From Diospyros lotus (Eukaryota; Streptophyta; Magnoliopsida; Ericales; Ebenaceae): 64,000 nucleotides of DNA. The position numbers and the translations under genes were made by a program. This document shows positions 24,619-36,811 of the stretch, in pieces (position 1 is the first letter of the stretch; the number at the start of each line of letters is the position of its first letter). A model generated the notes under the pieces. That model made no database searches. It worked only from the letters and a program-made list of their open reading frames with translations, and was not told where the DNA came from. The stretch is from the NCBI RefSeq assembly GCF_014633365.1, contig NC_068351.1, positions 18,713,366 through 18,777,365 on the forward strand, given 5' to 3'.

Positions 24619-25832
24619 CAAACGAGTATATCATTTAAGCCTACAAATGAAGGTTTAACCCCTAGGCCTCTAACTCCACTTCATTTAGATATTTTTGGTC
24701 CTATGAGGACACTAAGTTTAGGTCGAAAACAATATGTGCTAGTCATTATAGATGACTACTCTAGGTTCACTTGGTAATATTTCTTGCATTTAAAAGTGAA
24801 ACATATAAATCATTTGAAATATTTTTATAAAATAGCTTAAAAAGATAGAGGTATATGTATTTCAAAAATTAGAAGTGATCACGAGGGAGATTTCAAAATG
24901 AACAATTCAAGCACTATTGTGAGGAAAATGATACTGATCATAATTTTCTAATGCTAGATCATCTCAACAAACTGGGGTAGTTGAAGAGAAAAATAAATCT
25001 TTATAAAAAATGGCTAAAATTATGCTATATAACAAAAATCATTTGATCTAAGCCATTAACACCTCATGCTACATGTTGAATAGGGATTCCATAAAGCATA
25101 TCTTAAAGAAAACCCCCTATGAATTATAGAAAAAAAGAAAACCATAATTTTCGAAAAAGAGAAAATATGTAGAGAAAAATGAAATTATAGTAGATCATTC
25201 TAAAGGAATTAGAACAAGATCGCCTCTTAGAAATGAGTGTTAATTTGTTGTCTTTTATCTCAAATAGAGTCCAAAAAGCAATAAGGAAGCCTTGAATGTT
25301 GAGAATTGGATCATTGCCATATAAGAAGAGCTAAATCAATTTGAAAGAAATGAAAAATGGCAATTAGTTCCAAGACCTAAAGATCACCAAACAATATGGG
25401 TGCTTAGGAACAAAATAGATGAAAGCGGAATTGTTGTTAGAAACAAAGCTAGATCAGTATCTCAAGAGTATAGTCAAGAAATAGGGATGGATCATGATGA
25501 AACCTATGCTCTCATAGTAAGACAAAGAAACCATAAGAATGTTATTGGCATTTGCATGCCACAAAAAATTCAAGTATATCAAATGAATGTCAAGAGTGCC
25601 TTTTTTTTAATGGTTATATAAATGAGGAAGTATATATGGAGCGACCTCCCAATTTTGAGAATCCTCAATGTGATGATCATATGTTCAAATTTGCAAATGT
25701 TATATGGTCTAAAACAAGTCCCTAAAGCATGGTATGAAAGACTTAGAAAATCTCTTCTAGAAAAAGGTATTAAGAGATTAAATAGATACCACTTTAAGCC
25801 GAAACAAGTATTAATGTTTCTCTTTTGGAGAT
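24619..25832 (+). pseudogene. copia integrase and N-terminal reverse transcriptase remnant
   Basis: After the insertion the frame gives TPLHLDIFGPMRTLSLGR, then YVLVIIDDYSRFTW, the integrase core with its first Asp. From 25270 on, RT begins with NEKWQLVPRPKDHQTIW, followed by VYQMNVKSAF, EEVYMERPPNF and LYGLKQVPKAWYERL. The DDE Glu region is degraded, stops are frequent, and sequence with the YVDD box and RNase H is missing before the right LTR. Confidence 0.75.
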
Positions 25833-27312
25833 TGATGTTTTACACTTGTGTTTAGTTTTAATGATGAAAAGTATCAAATGATTTTATACTCTAAATCAAA
25901 GTATATGATTTGGAAACAAAAATCAATTTCAAGTGCTTTGCTAAAATAAAAACCAAATTATCTATAATTTTCTACAGATGGAGATTTACACAAACAAGTA
26001 TTAAAATTTAAAAGAATCTCCTAAATGATTTTTACAAATTGGTTTTGAACCATTGGATAAATGAAGCAAAAAATTTCCAAAGGCAAAAGACCATCTTTAT
26101 GTTCTTAATAGATTGATATTTTGTCTTTAATATTCTTTAGATGATAAAAATCAATTGCATCTTGATGATGAAATTATTTTATCTATGGTTATTATCTTGG
26201 TGCTCTAAATTTCTTTTATATGATTTATTAAGCACCAAAATTAATTTTATCATACAATTAAATCTTGATGACAATTGAGACATTATATTTCTATTTGATG
26301 AAAATTGTTAAATGAAAATTAAATCCAATTTCAAAATATCTTGTGATAAATTTCTTATGGCATTTTGGAATATTATACTCTTAATTGATTTAAAATTAAT
26401 TTTTAATAAAATATCTTTTAAATCAAAAGAAATTATTTTTGAGTGCATTAAAGGCAACTGTTGATAGTTTTCTCTATTCTGTCGACAGTTCTTCATTTCT
26501 AAACCTTTAAATTGTCGACTAATCTCTTCAAACTGTCGACTAACATGAGTTTTGCATTGCATCTGTCGACTAAATCCTTGTATCTATCGACTAAGTCTTT
26601 AATTTTAATTAGAAATTGTCGACTAACCCATCTCATCTGTCGACAGCTTGTGTCTTTGACAGCTTCCAACAACTAGTTTTTCAATCTCCAACGGCTAAAA
26701 AATGGCTAGTTTAGGGCAAAGCTTTTGGGAGGCCTATAAATACAAATCAAGGAGATCTTGAAGAGACTAATGGATGGGAATGAAGTGAAGTGAGCTTACA
26801 AATTATTTACATCTTCTCAAATTGTATTTGTGCTTTGATAATTTTTTCTCAAAGGCTTTGTTCTTCATTTGTATTTAATTATTTCAAGACTTGTATCTTC
26901 TTGAGAGACATTGTAACTAAGGGTGTATACTCTTAGAACCTCTTTATTAAACATTTCCTGTATTTCCTAGCTTGTGTAGCTAGAGGGCCTACTTGTGTAA
27001 GTAGAACGTTGTAATTCCTAGTCTTGGATTAGAGGACCTACTTGGTTTAAGTAGGGGGTTTTAGTGGATTGAAATCAAAATCCTCACTAAGGAGATAATG
27101 TAGTGGATTAGGCTTAGTTTAAGCTGAACCATTATAAATCCTTGTATTCATCTCTTACTTATGCCTTTTGTTTCATTTCAATCATTTCAATAATCCTTAC
27201 TTGCATTATATTCTTGTTTGTCTTGAAAAAGATTTCAAGTTTTGAAGTTATTTTTTAAATTACCCAATTCATCCCCCTCTTGGGTTGGTGCCATAGTATT
27301 TCAAACCTATCA
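25833..27312 (+). mobile_element. Right LTR of the nested copia element (1480 bp)
   Basis: It begins TGATGTTTTACACTTG and ends AAACCTATCA, matching the left LTR apart from scattered substitutions and a missing ~110-bp block. A TATAAATA lies at 26735, and CTGTCGACTA-like words cluster at 26455-26650. Confidence 0.85.
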
Positions 27313-27317
27313 ATTTG

Positions 27318-27551
27318 TTAATTTGTTCTTCCAAGGCTTGTTATCTATCTAGGAGTATACTTCTCTTTTTCTACTTTATAGGTTTTGTGTTTGGATCAAC
27401 ATTCAAGTAATGAAAGATCATTTTAGGACTAATTTCAAGCATATATGTTGATGCCCATGAAAATGCATCTACATTAGCCTATAAGCGCTCTATTATTTCT
27501 TTCTTTGCTTCCCCTTGTAGCTAGCTCCCTATATATACCAACTTTTTAGCA
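27318..27551 (-). pseudogene. Ty3/gypsy RT N-terminal fragment, upstream of the copia insertion
   Basis: On the minus strand it reads KKEIIERL, ANVDAFSWASTYMLEISPK, then FHYLNVDPN and a Lys/Arg block. This is the segment that directly precedes the FI.EV.YP motif of gypsy RT, now found at 18759. It is flanked by the copia element on one side and a solo LTR on the other. Confidence 0.75.
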
Positions 27552-27556
27552 TCTTT

Positions 27557-29616
27557 TGTTAGTGTTAGTGCCTAACTGCTAGATTTACATTACGTGGGAT
27601 GTATGTAAATGGCACTAAATGATGTAATCTTGTTCATATATATTAATATATATAAGGTCATATCTTCATTCATTCTCTTTGTCTTTCTTAATGATTGAGT
27701 CTCTAGATTTCTTGGTAGAGATCTTATTCTTAAGTGTTAAGAATATGTGATAGATTTTTAGTCCAGGATTTCTTAAATAAACTCTCCATCCTCAAATTTA
27801 TCAGAAGGGGAATATGATTTATTAATCATGGACCGACACATGGTTTACTAGCATTAGTTAGCATGAGATGCTAATGAGTATGGGTGGTGAGTCATATGCT
27901 ATAGTGCATGAGATGTAGATAGTAGACATGTGGGTAGATGTTGGTTGAACATCTATTGAATGTAACATCTACGACATATCACATGGCTTTGAGGATTAAT
28001 GATCTGTTGTTAGCTCTTGATTGTGTATCTGATCCTTAGATAGGAAGCAACAAAGTTGTTTTGTCCATTAGTGTTAGGGATTTGTTGTTAAGCGGAACCA
28101 TTTGGTATAAAAGGCGAGAATGCTCTCTATGTAGTCTCTGGGTACTAGTATATGGAGGCAGGTGTTTGCTGATGGGATCCATTATCCTCTATGAGATGGG
28201 GTGAACATCTTATGTGGTCTAAGTTTGTTGTGATTAGAAATGCCCTGGCCAGGGTGAGCATGATTGGAAAGGAGTTTCCAATGTTAGAAGAGTTTCAAAT
28301 GCTACCTCGATCACACTTTACTAGATCTAGCATAATTATTGAGTCTTGTGAGTTGAATTAGTCCACAATTCTCACTCGATCAGGATGTTAGTTAGTGGAT
28401 GGACTATAGTGCATGATAATCGAGAAGCCTTAATAGGTGCATCTGAAGTCAGACTTTATTGTCATTAGGATCGTCCTGAGTCTTGGCTAAATGATACTTA
28501 TGATCTTTTAGGATGTTCTGAGGATTTGGAGAGATTCTCTTAGTAGGTTGAAGTGTTTGACCGACGTCAATGAGTTGACGTGCCTCGATTGCTACATGGC
28601 TATAAACCTAGAAAGTCACATGCATACTGAGTAATGTATCGAATTAGTGAACCATTGTTGTTAGTGTGTTCCTCTTTATTAAGGAGTTAATGATGTAAGG
28701 TGTGGTTAAGTGTTAACCAGATGGACCAACATATATGGGAGACCATTAAGTGTTGATGGGGTATATTGTTAAGAGTTAACGGGGTCTTTGGTTCTATTAA
28801 GAGTTAGTGGAAGGGCTATTATAAATAATAGCGGGGATAAAGTGCAATAAGTAAAAGAAGTGGTGACAGTTGGCAGAACCGATCGACTAATCCTTGTGAT
28901 CCGGTCGACCAGTTGATGCATACGATCGACTAGTTCTATCGTTTCAGCCTTTTAGCATTTTGTTGCATAAGAGTAATTAATACTTTGATGAGTGTATTTA
29001 ATGAAGAGAGAGGGTGGGAAGAAGCTTAGTGAAGAAGCTAAGTTTAGAGAAGCAATTTGGAGGATTTTGGAGAGAAAAATCGGGAGAGTCCTGAACTTGC
29101 AACTGTTGCATCTTCTTCTTCCTCCATTGCTGGCCATCTTGTTCTTGCTCCAAGATTTGGCTCAACTTCTCATTTTTCTTCTTCTCCCTTCTTGGTCTCA
29201 TTGTGGGACAATGGTAGTGCACCTGAGAGAAACCCGAATAGCTCCAATCCACCTTCATCCAAAGGGTCCTAGCACGGCTCCATTGAAGGGTCATGGACTA
29301 AGTAGGTCTTCCATGGTTGAGGATGCGAGTTAGTCACTCGAGCTTCGCAGTTAAGCGGGAGCGATTCCGGACAGGATGAGCTTTGGCGCATTGGACAACC
29401 GATTACAAGAATCATCCTTGGAGGTATATTACTGACCCCCTATGGTTGGTTTTCGTCTATGGATGCATATGGATGATTTAATACTGAGTCTTGCAAGGTT
29501 TTTTGTAAATATTTCTGTTACACATATGTTCACTTTTGAAAATGTTTTAAAACCCTGTATCCCTTGCATTGGTCCACCAATCATTAGCTTTTTGAGCTCG
29601 TCCCTTTTCATCTTCA
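27557..29616 (+). mobile_element. 2.06-kb solo LTR
   Basis: The unit starts TGTTAGTGTTAGTGCC and ends TTTTCATCTTCA, with 5-bp repeats TCTTT on both sides (27552-27556 and 29617-29621). Gypsy coding continues on both sides. A TATAAATA at 28820, with GTCGAC words just behind it (28876-28943), marks a likely LTR promoter in plus orientation. Frames at 28992-29333 look coding-like but match no family and lie in the predicted transcribed part of the LTR. Confidence 0.75.
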
Positions 29617-30399
29617 TCTTTTAATCTTATAGCCTCCAATTTGTTCATAGGCTAAGGCTTATTCAAAGCAAGTTCTATTATGGCGAATGTCTCTTTCTTT
29701 TCTTTTCCTTTTTTTTCTTTCTTCATCTTTTTCCTTTTCTTTTCTTACATTATTTTGATCACCCTACAGTTACCTTACTCCATGAAGTGTTGGAAATTTC
29801 ATCAAGAGGTATCTTGAGAAAATTACTACACTCATATCATTCAGGAGTGTGTGTCCCAAGATCACATCATAGGCTTACAATGATGAGTTTACCACTAAAA
29901 AGTTTGTTTTTTGTTTGGTGTGTTACACTTTCTGGCTCCGTCGCTAATGTCACTACTAATTATAGTAATCCAATAACATGTCTTCTCCAGTGAAGCTATA
30001 GAAGGGAGAAGACATAGTTTTTAGTCTGTCATGGGAGATTTTTATTCTTTCAAAGCAATTCTAGTTGATTAAATTTACTAAGTTGCCATTATCTATGAGT
30101 ATTTTCCCAATTGAATGCTTAGCTATCAGGACAAAAATAACTATAGATCATCGTAAGGAATAATAATATCTCTTTTATCCTTTGGGGTAAAAGTGATGGG
30201 TTCCTTGTTCTTCTAAACCTTTATCACAAAATTCACTTGATAGACTTGCTTGCATAAACCTTTTTGGAGGAACAAGTGTCCCTAACCAAGGTCTCTCCTC
30301 CAAAGATGACGTGAATGGTCTGATGGGTAGATTCTTAATCCAAGGGAGGAGTTCTTCTATCCTCCCTCCTCCTGTCATCCTTTTGTTTATCTCACATGT
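29617..30399 (-). pseudogene. Ty3/gypsy protease remnant
   Basis: Minus-strand reading gives EINKRMTGGGRIEELLP (gag/protease junction), then HSIGKILIDNGNLVNLIN with an LIDNG in place of the active-site DS/TG box, and HDRLKTMSSPFYSFTGEDM. After stops it gives AYDVILGHTLLNDMSVVI and LMKFPTLHGV. This order is typical of the gypsy aspartic protease. Several stops make it non-functional. It is cut at 30400 by a copia-type LTR. Confidence 0.75.
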
Positions 30400-30970
30400 T
30401 GCCCAAATAAATACCCAAGAGGAAGGTGAATTAGGTTTTTTGAAAATATTTAAATATTGCTCTATGTTGCAAAATCTTTTTGATGCAATCTTTTATCTTA
30501 AGATTACAATAAATGTGGATATAAATGAAGCATGCAATTACAAGACATAGAAGAATTTTATAGAGGTTCAGCTCTATAAAGAGTTTAATCCTCTATCTCA
30601 AGACTAAGCTTGAGGTTCCACTAAGGAGATAATAACTCTAGCTTTTAATTGGAGCTAGAACCAACAAAAAATCCCTTGTCTAAGCAAGAATAAACACTAG
30701 CTTACACTAGCACATACAATCCCCTCACATACAAGTGAGTAAACAACAAACTTACAACCAAGAGCTTCAATCAAACAAGTAATCAGCAACAATAGCAAAT
30801 TGTTCACCACCACTTGAACTCTCTTGCTTGAATGCTTTTCAAAGTTTGTTTTGCTACCTTTTCATTAACAACTGATTCTATGTATATAGTGACCTTTAAG
30901 AGAAAAATATGGACACATGAAGAAAGTGAAAAATTGAAGGTAAATTTGAATTTACATAAACTTTATCTTT
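30400..30970 (-). mobile_element. Copia-type LTR end, minus orientation
   Basis: At 30400 TGCCCAAATAAATACCC begins, the reverse complement of an LTR end reading ...CACCTTCCTCTTGGGTATTTATTTGGGCA. This resembles the end of the copia LTR at 20250-20308 (CACCCCCTTCTTGGGTTGG). A TATA-like CTATATACATAG on the minus strand lies at about 30885. The far end and a target duplication were not located. Confidence 0.5.
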
Positions 30971-30974
30971 AACT

Positions 30975-33173
30975 TTTTCAACAGCTGTTGGGATCAATAT
31001 AAACATGAGAGTACATTGTACACAATGTTAAACTGATAAAGATTAGGGGATAACCTGAAGCATAATTGAACATAAACTTTATGGAGACAAAAAGTTTCAT
31101 ATGTGTTAGAGCAAATCAGAATCTTCAAAAAGTTAGCAAAAAGTAACTTTATAAAAAAAAAACACTTATCTTTATGCATGGGAATGTCAGTGTGACTATG
31201 ACACCCGTGACTTAAAACATGCTTAATAATAATAATATTCATATGAAATTCAAGGTTTAGTGCAGACAAGAAACTTGAGAAACGATACTTCTGTAAACTG
31301 AAGTAATGTTTCAAACATAATAGAATTCAGAGCATGTTTTGCGTAAATATGACGCTTGATCTTGAAAACATGGGTTCAATATAAGCAAGAAAACTTAGCA
31401 AATATGCTTTGTAACAATAGCATCCATATTGAGAAATCCGGCCTTAAATTGAGACTCGGTCTTTTCATAAAGTTATATAAGCTTTAAGGACATACGATGT
31501 AGTAATAGTGTACATATATCATAAGAGTTTAATATTGAAAATCTTTCTGAAACAAAAAAAGAGAAACAAGATTCAATTATTGGAAATTCTTTTTTTTTTT
31601 CAAGATGCCACCACGCTCCACGTCCACGTCCCGATCTCCTCATTCATGATTACCTGGGGGGGAAAAACGTAAGGGGTGAGATTACGCAAATCTCAGTAAG
31701 TACAAAAGAACCATCAGGCGTATTTAAACAAGTTATGACATGAACTTGAAACATGAACGTATAACATGAGGGGACACGATAGGTTCTACCAACTTGTAGG
31801 GGTAAGAACCTCCGTGCGTAGCGCTACTAAACCCTAGTCCTGTAACTTGTTTGAGAACATGAAACTTGTTTGAAACATAACATGAGGGACCACATAAACA
31901 TGATTCATGAACATGCTTAAACATCGTAAATAGTTCATAGTGTACTTACCTCAACTTGGATGGATGAGATCTGAATGTTTACTGCTTCACACCTTACTAG
32001 GTTTGCTTTTCTGTAGAAAATATGTATTTTCGTGAACTAAAACCGAAATAGTTTTACATAATATTGTAGGTAATTTAATAAGGGGTTAATACATGAAATT
32101 TTCATGGGAAAAGGGGATGTCACGCGCCCTCACATGCCGACGGAAGGTGCCGCCCTTAATTTTCGTGACAACTTTGCACCCTTTTGGTTTTTCGGTCATA
32201 TGTCCCTCGATTTAACTCTGATTTGACCTCCATTTTTTCCTACATACTCTTATTTCGTCCCTCTACATGAATATCAAATTAAATGGATCTTACCTTGCTG
32301 GTTCGATCGCTGGTTTTCAGCAATTCGGGCCCAAACTTCGGTGACGTGTAGTTTTTTCGACAAAACTCGTATCTCCTTTGGTTTTTGGCAACGTTTTTCT
32401 CCTTCTTTGGCAATGTTTCCTCTCTCAAAATCTCCTTCTTTCTCTCTCATTTGGTGCCCAAAATCATTCCCCAAAACCTTATATTAATAGGTAATTTTGG
32501 CGAATCTAATCGCGCCACGTGTCGCGTTGGGATAAGGAATCATCATGAGATTTTCCATATTAAGCCACGTATTCATGGGGATTTGTGCATTCACATGGAG
32601 ATTTGTGCTTCATCATTACACCCTTTATCATTAAGCCATGTATGCATAGAGATTTGTGCTAATCATTACACCCCTAATCATTATAAGATTTCAACCAATC
32701 CAATTGTGACACCTAGGAGGATACTTGGCCATTCATGATTAGCCCATGGTTGATATTTTGGGCTGATATTTTGTTACTTTTTTGGTTATTACGATTTGGT
32801 CCCTTAAAGTTTTCATAAATTGCACTTTTACCCCTCGTAACTTTGAGAATTCCACTTTTGGCCTTCAAAATGCTATTCCTCCATTTCCAATAATTCTTAC
32901 AATGCTCATTCACTTTTGGGTACCATTCTTGGCTTCGAAATGATCTCCAATTATTTTTGAGAACTTACACTTTTGCCCGAACTTAGTAATTACGATTTTG
33001 CCACTAGTTCAAAACTAAATTTTTGTCTTAGGACTTTCGTGACCTTCTGAAGATGTCTTATTTTGTTACATATCTGAACTTAAAGATCCCTGGTATATAT
33101 CACAAATTTGAAGTTCTTGGATATTACATATTTAAACTGAGAAAGGAAAGAAACAAAAATCTCAGGTGTTACA
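30975..33173. mobile_element. LTR-like non-coding element ending GGTGTTACA
   Basis: No coding content. Parts resemble 12600-13450 in texture and in words such as the TCTCAGTAAGTAC/CCAGTAAGTA block near 31700. The right end CAGGTGTTACA at 33173 matches the ends of the 12528 and 22250 elements in style. The left boundary is a guess and no target duplication was found. Confidence 0.35.
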
Positions 33174-34788
33174 GTAACGCCCTTAATTACTCTAAATTTC
33201 TTGATTAGACAAGTTCGAATAACTATAACTTCCCCATCATCGGAGACCCCGCATTCGAGGAATCCGAGAAGGATCTGTCAAAAAAGATGGCACATACGCA
33301 AAACCCAATTAAAAGCGTCATGCATATTTCTTACTATTATCAACGGAAGCCATACCCATACATCATTACTCATAGACATATACATATTAGGGTCCACATA
33401 TCCACCATATCCCCTTAGGGGTACAACCTAGAACATAGACAAAATATAACTTAGTATTACACATCTCAAAAACACCCCCCAAGCACCTTTTGGTTGAGAT
33501 GACTCTGTACACACTTCTACCCCATGGTTCCAACTTCACTTGACTCGCCCACTTCTTTAGTCTTACCCTTACCTGGAATGATGTAAGCAAATACGAGCCA
33601 TAAGACCCAGTAAGTATAACTGAAAGAAAGTGAGCATAAGAATCATGGGTATCGAGAGGCAAATAGAATCATGAATGACATTTAAGGCTCTTACGCCACA
33701 CTTCTTTGCATCACTTTACATGATAACATGATGAAACATGCATTCGTTCTTTTATTCCATCTTTTAAAACCATTGCCATAGGACCTAAGTCCAAACTCCT
33801 GGGACTGAAGTCCATATTTGAGCCGAAGCTTTCTCTGTAGATATATCCTACGGACTCGTACGCTAGGCGCATCATGAAGCCTTTACACATTTTAAAACCA
33901 TTTTCGTGCACATGCTCTATGTATCATCATAACCATGCACATTTGTAATGACTTCTCATATATAACTGACACACGATTACCAAAACGACATGCATGAGAG
34001 GACAACATTCATGTAAGACAACATCAAACCCTTGCATGTCCTTAATAAAGCATCATTCCCAAAGGAAGGATAGGGTGGTACAAAGCCCTATTTGAGACTC
34101 AGTAGGATTAATAAGAAGAACTTGCAAAATAAAAACATGAACTTGCAAAAATAGGAAGAGAACTTGCAAGAATAGAAAAGAACTTGCCTTAGATATTTTT
34201 CCTTAACCTTTGCAATGCACTAAGGGTCGCTGGCGCCACAACCCAAGCCCACGCCACCAGAATTTCCCTTAAGTTATCTCTAAAATCTTCCCATGTCACT
34301 CAAACATCACTACTTATTTATAAGCTAAGAGGAAAGAATATCGTAGGAGTATCATGGCAACAGAGGAGCATCATTTCTGGTGGCAAAAAAGTGGTTTGGA
34401 CGCATGGAAGGGTGAAAGGTGACAAGTGGCTGCGGCTAGTGTGCATGTCGTGCAGGTGGACCTAACCCCCAAAACGATGTCGTTTTGGGGCCCTTATTGC
34501 TAAAAAATACTTGAATTTCCTCCTAACTGCGCGCAGACTCGATCCTAGGACCTCCCGAACCCCTCTTGTGCGCTCGAGCCATCTCGCCTACAAGGTCCCT
34601 CAATTAATATTATGCACAACTTATATTTAAGGTGATTCAACCTCTAGTTTTTGAAATTACACTTAGACCCCAATATTTCAGAATAATTGCTAAAACTCCC
34701 CCAACCAAAAATACATAAATTTTAGTTTTTTTTCTAATTAATTCCTCACACACAAATTTACATTAATTCACAAATAAACGGGTCATTA
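33174..34788. mobile_element. LTR-like non-coding element, TAACGCCC...GGGTCATTA
   Basis: It begins GTAACGCCCTTAATTACTC and ends AATAAACGGGTCATTA, imperfectly inverted ends of the same type as the 12528 element. Internally GGAATGATGTAAGCAAATACG plus AGCCATAAGACCCAGTAAG parallels GGAATGATGGTAAAATAAAG plus GAGCCACAAGGCTCAACAAG in the 22250 element. It sits back to back with the preceding element; boundaries are approximate. Confidence 0.4.
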
Positions 34789-34795
34789 GAGTCAA

Positions 34796-35399
34796 GTCTG
34801 AGTAATAAGGTACAGAGAAAAGCATGACCATGGAATATACCTCTTGGCGTGCATGAAATACGAAAAGGGGAAACAAAACGATCGTTAACTTCGGTCGATT
34901 GAAGTTACATTTTCGGTCAACCTAAGATCAAATGTCGACGGTTTGGTTGCCTTAAGTCGACTGAAGTTAATCAATGACTCAAGCCAGAACGTTTGGTCGA
35001 CTTATCAGTTTATTAAAGATGGAGGCCAAACTTTCTGGCCAACTTAGGTTGATTGAAGATAAAGTTCAGTCGACCTAAGTTATATGCATACAAATACACA
35101 CTCTCTGCATTGCTTCAGTTGATTGATCCACAGTTTAGGTTGACCAAAGATACTTAGATACGAAGGGAAAATAGAGCATGCATATGCAAATGTGTGCAAT
35201 ACCTTTAAGCATAAGTTTTATAGTAATCAAAAGATTTTTTTTTTTTTTTTTGTAATTTTTAGGGAGATAAATTTTTGTAAGCATCAAAATTATTTTATTT
35301 TAATACCTTTGAGCATAATATCACCCTTCTTGTCTTTTTGGCCTTTCTTCATGTTTTTGGTCATATTTTCTTCCCCAGGCCTCAACATACACATATCTT
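34796..35399. mobile_element. LTR-like fragment with GTCGAC-rich cluster
   Basis: Between 34880 and 35160 there are about ten words such as GGTCGATTGAAG, AAGTCGACTGAAG, TGGTCGACTTA and AGTCGACCTAAG. The piece separates a gypsy gag remnant (right) from the back-to-back LTR-like elements (left). It has no coding content. Confidence 0.4.
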
Positions 35400-36800
35400 C
35401 TTAATCTTTATTCTCTAATCAAGGTTTCAATCGAATTCATTAGTTCATGACACTTATTAATTGGTTGGTTGTGAGTTCTGGAGCCTAGTAAGCCTATTAG
35501 ATTTTTTGGATTGTGTTTCCTTTTAATTATCTCATCATCTCTTTCTTTCCTCGTCTTGTCATCTTTCTTTTTTTCACTAACTATTTTCATGACTTTAGCC
35601 TGTATGATATATTTGTCGGCCCGAACAAATAAGTTTGCCAAAGAAAGAGACTAATCTAAGGAGAAAGACTCTTGCAATTGTATTCCTTAAAGCATTGCAA
35701 CAATTGCTACACCTACTTGCAAGTGTTGAATTTCTAAGGTTGCATTTCTAAATCGGTTTATATGTTGTCGGACAGTCTTTTTTGTTACTTTGTAGATGCT
35801 AAGCAAATGGCATCCTTCTTTTGTTGGTTGTTGAATATAAAGGCTTTCGGGAATTCTCTTCTTAGTTGCTCAAAAGATGCAATTGACCCTTCAAACATGC
35901 TATTAACCTAATTACATGCGTGGTTAGTTAGAGTCAATAGAAAATGTTCAGCACAGGATAACAACCTCTTAAGCGTGTTGTAGCATTATTAATTCATAAT
36001 TTTGTATTTGATCATGGGGATCCCCTTCTCTTAAATAAGTAACGAGTTGAGGCATCTTGAATTTAAAAGGAATGGGGTTTTCCATGATCTCAAGAATGAA
36101 GGGGGATCTTTTTCCTTTGCTGGACTTCTTTAGTTGGCATTAATTTCTTTTGTTTTAAAATTTGTTCAATTATCTTCCTCATGTCTGCATGTTCCCAGGC
36201 ACTGAAGATAGATGATTATCTCCTTCTTGTTTTTTCTTAGGCTAATGCCTTAGTGAGATTTTGGCTTCTCTTATCATTGTGCTTTCTACACTTTCTAGGT
36301 ATTTTTATTTGTGAGGCTAAGTAATCCCAACTTCTTTTCTAGACTATAGCTGTGTTGGGTCTTTCTTGTCAATTTGCTAAGGTCTCTTGCACACCCTTCC
36401 CTCGATAGGTCTTTCGAAGAGGTGGTTGCTCTTACTAGAGACTCTCTTGTAAGGTCTCTAGAGGATTCTCGAGCAATGATTCATTATGCCTACTTTTTGC
36501 ATAGTTTTGTAAAGTAGGTGGAAGTGGAGCCTAAGGCGTGATATTTTCCAAGAAGATTGCCATCTCCTAGAAAGCCTTAGTGCTTTCTTCATGTTGTCGT
36601 TGTAGTGCTTCATACTAGCTTAAAGAGATAACTTGAGGCTCTAAGAGCTCCCACAAGTAGATTCTCCCGTTGCCTTTGAGGATTGGGAGGACTACTAATG
36701 TTGTGGCCTTCTTTACTTTACCCATTTCTAGTTACTTGAGATCTTGTGCAAACCATTATGAAGTTTTTATGTGCTTGACTTTTTGATCATATTCTCATAG
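35400..36800 (-). pseudogene. Ty3/gypsy gag remnant (second element)
   Basis: On the minus strand, with many stops, it reads FKMPQLVTYLREGDP, KKRIPESLYIQQPTKEG and HINRFRNATLEIQHLQVGVA. Then the best-preserved part (35641-35408) reads SLANLFVRADKYIIQAK, a Lys/Arg block, and THNQPINKCHELMNSIETLI, the zinc-knuckle end of gag. It may be the gag of the same element whose protease and RT lie at 30399-17130, with 30400-35400 inserted later; that is inference. Confidence 0.65.
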
Positions 36801-36811
36801 ATAGTGCTAAT

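Larger units (their letters stand above)
18760..27312 (+). mobile_element. Ty1/copia retrotransposon (SIRE/Maximus-like), nested, defective
   Basis: This full-length-by-ends element consists of LTR, tRNA-Met-type primer site, gag, partial pol and LTR, and sits in the RT region of a gypsy element. The gypsy reading resumes exactly on both sides. Its pol is broken by the 22250-24613 insertion, by many stops, and by loss of most of RT/RNase H between about 25830 and the right LTR. It cannot move by itself. Confidence 0.85.

Noticed and set aside
28992..29333. Overlapping frames of 113, 98 and 71 codons
   Set aside because: They lie inside a solo LTR, downstream of its TATA box, and have no recognisable protein family on either strand.
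32385..33911. Various 66-117-codon frames
   Set aside because: They are within LTR-like non-coding elements, lack family resemblance and overlap on opposite strands.
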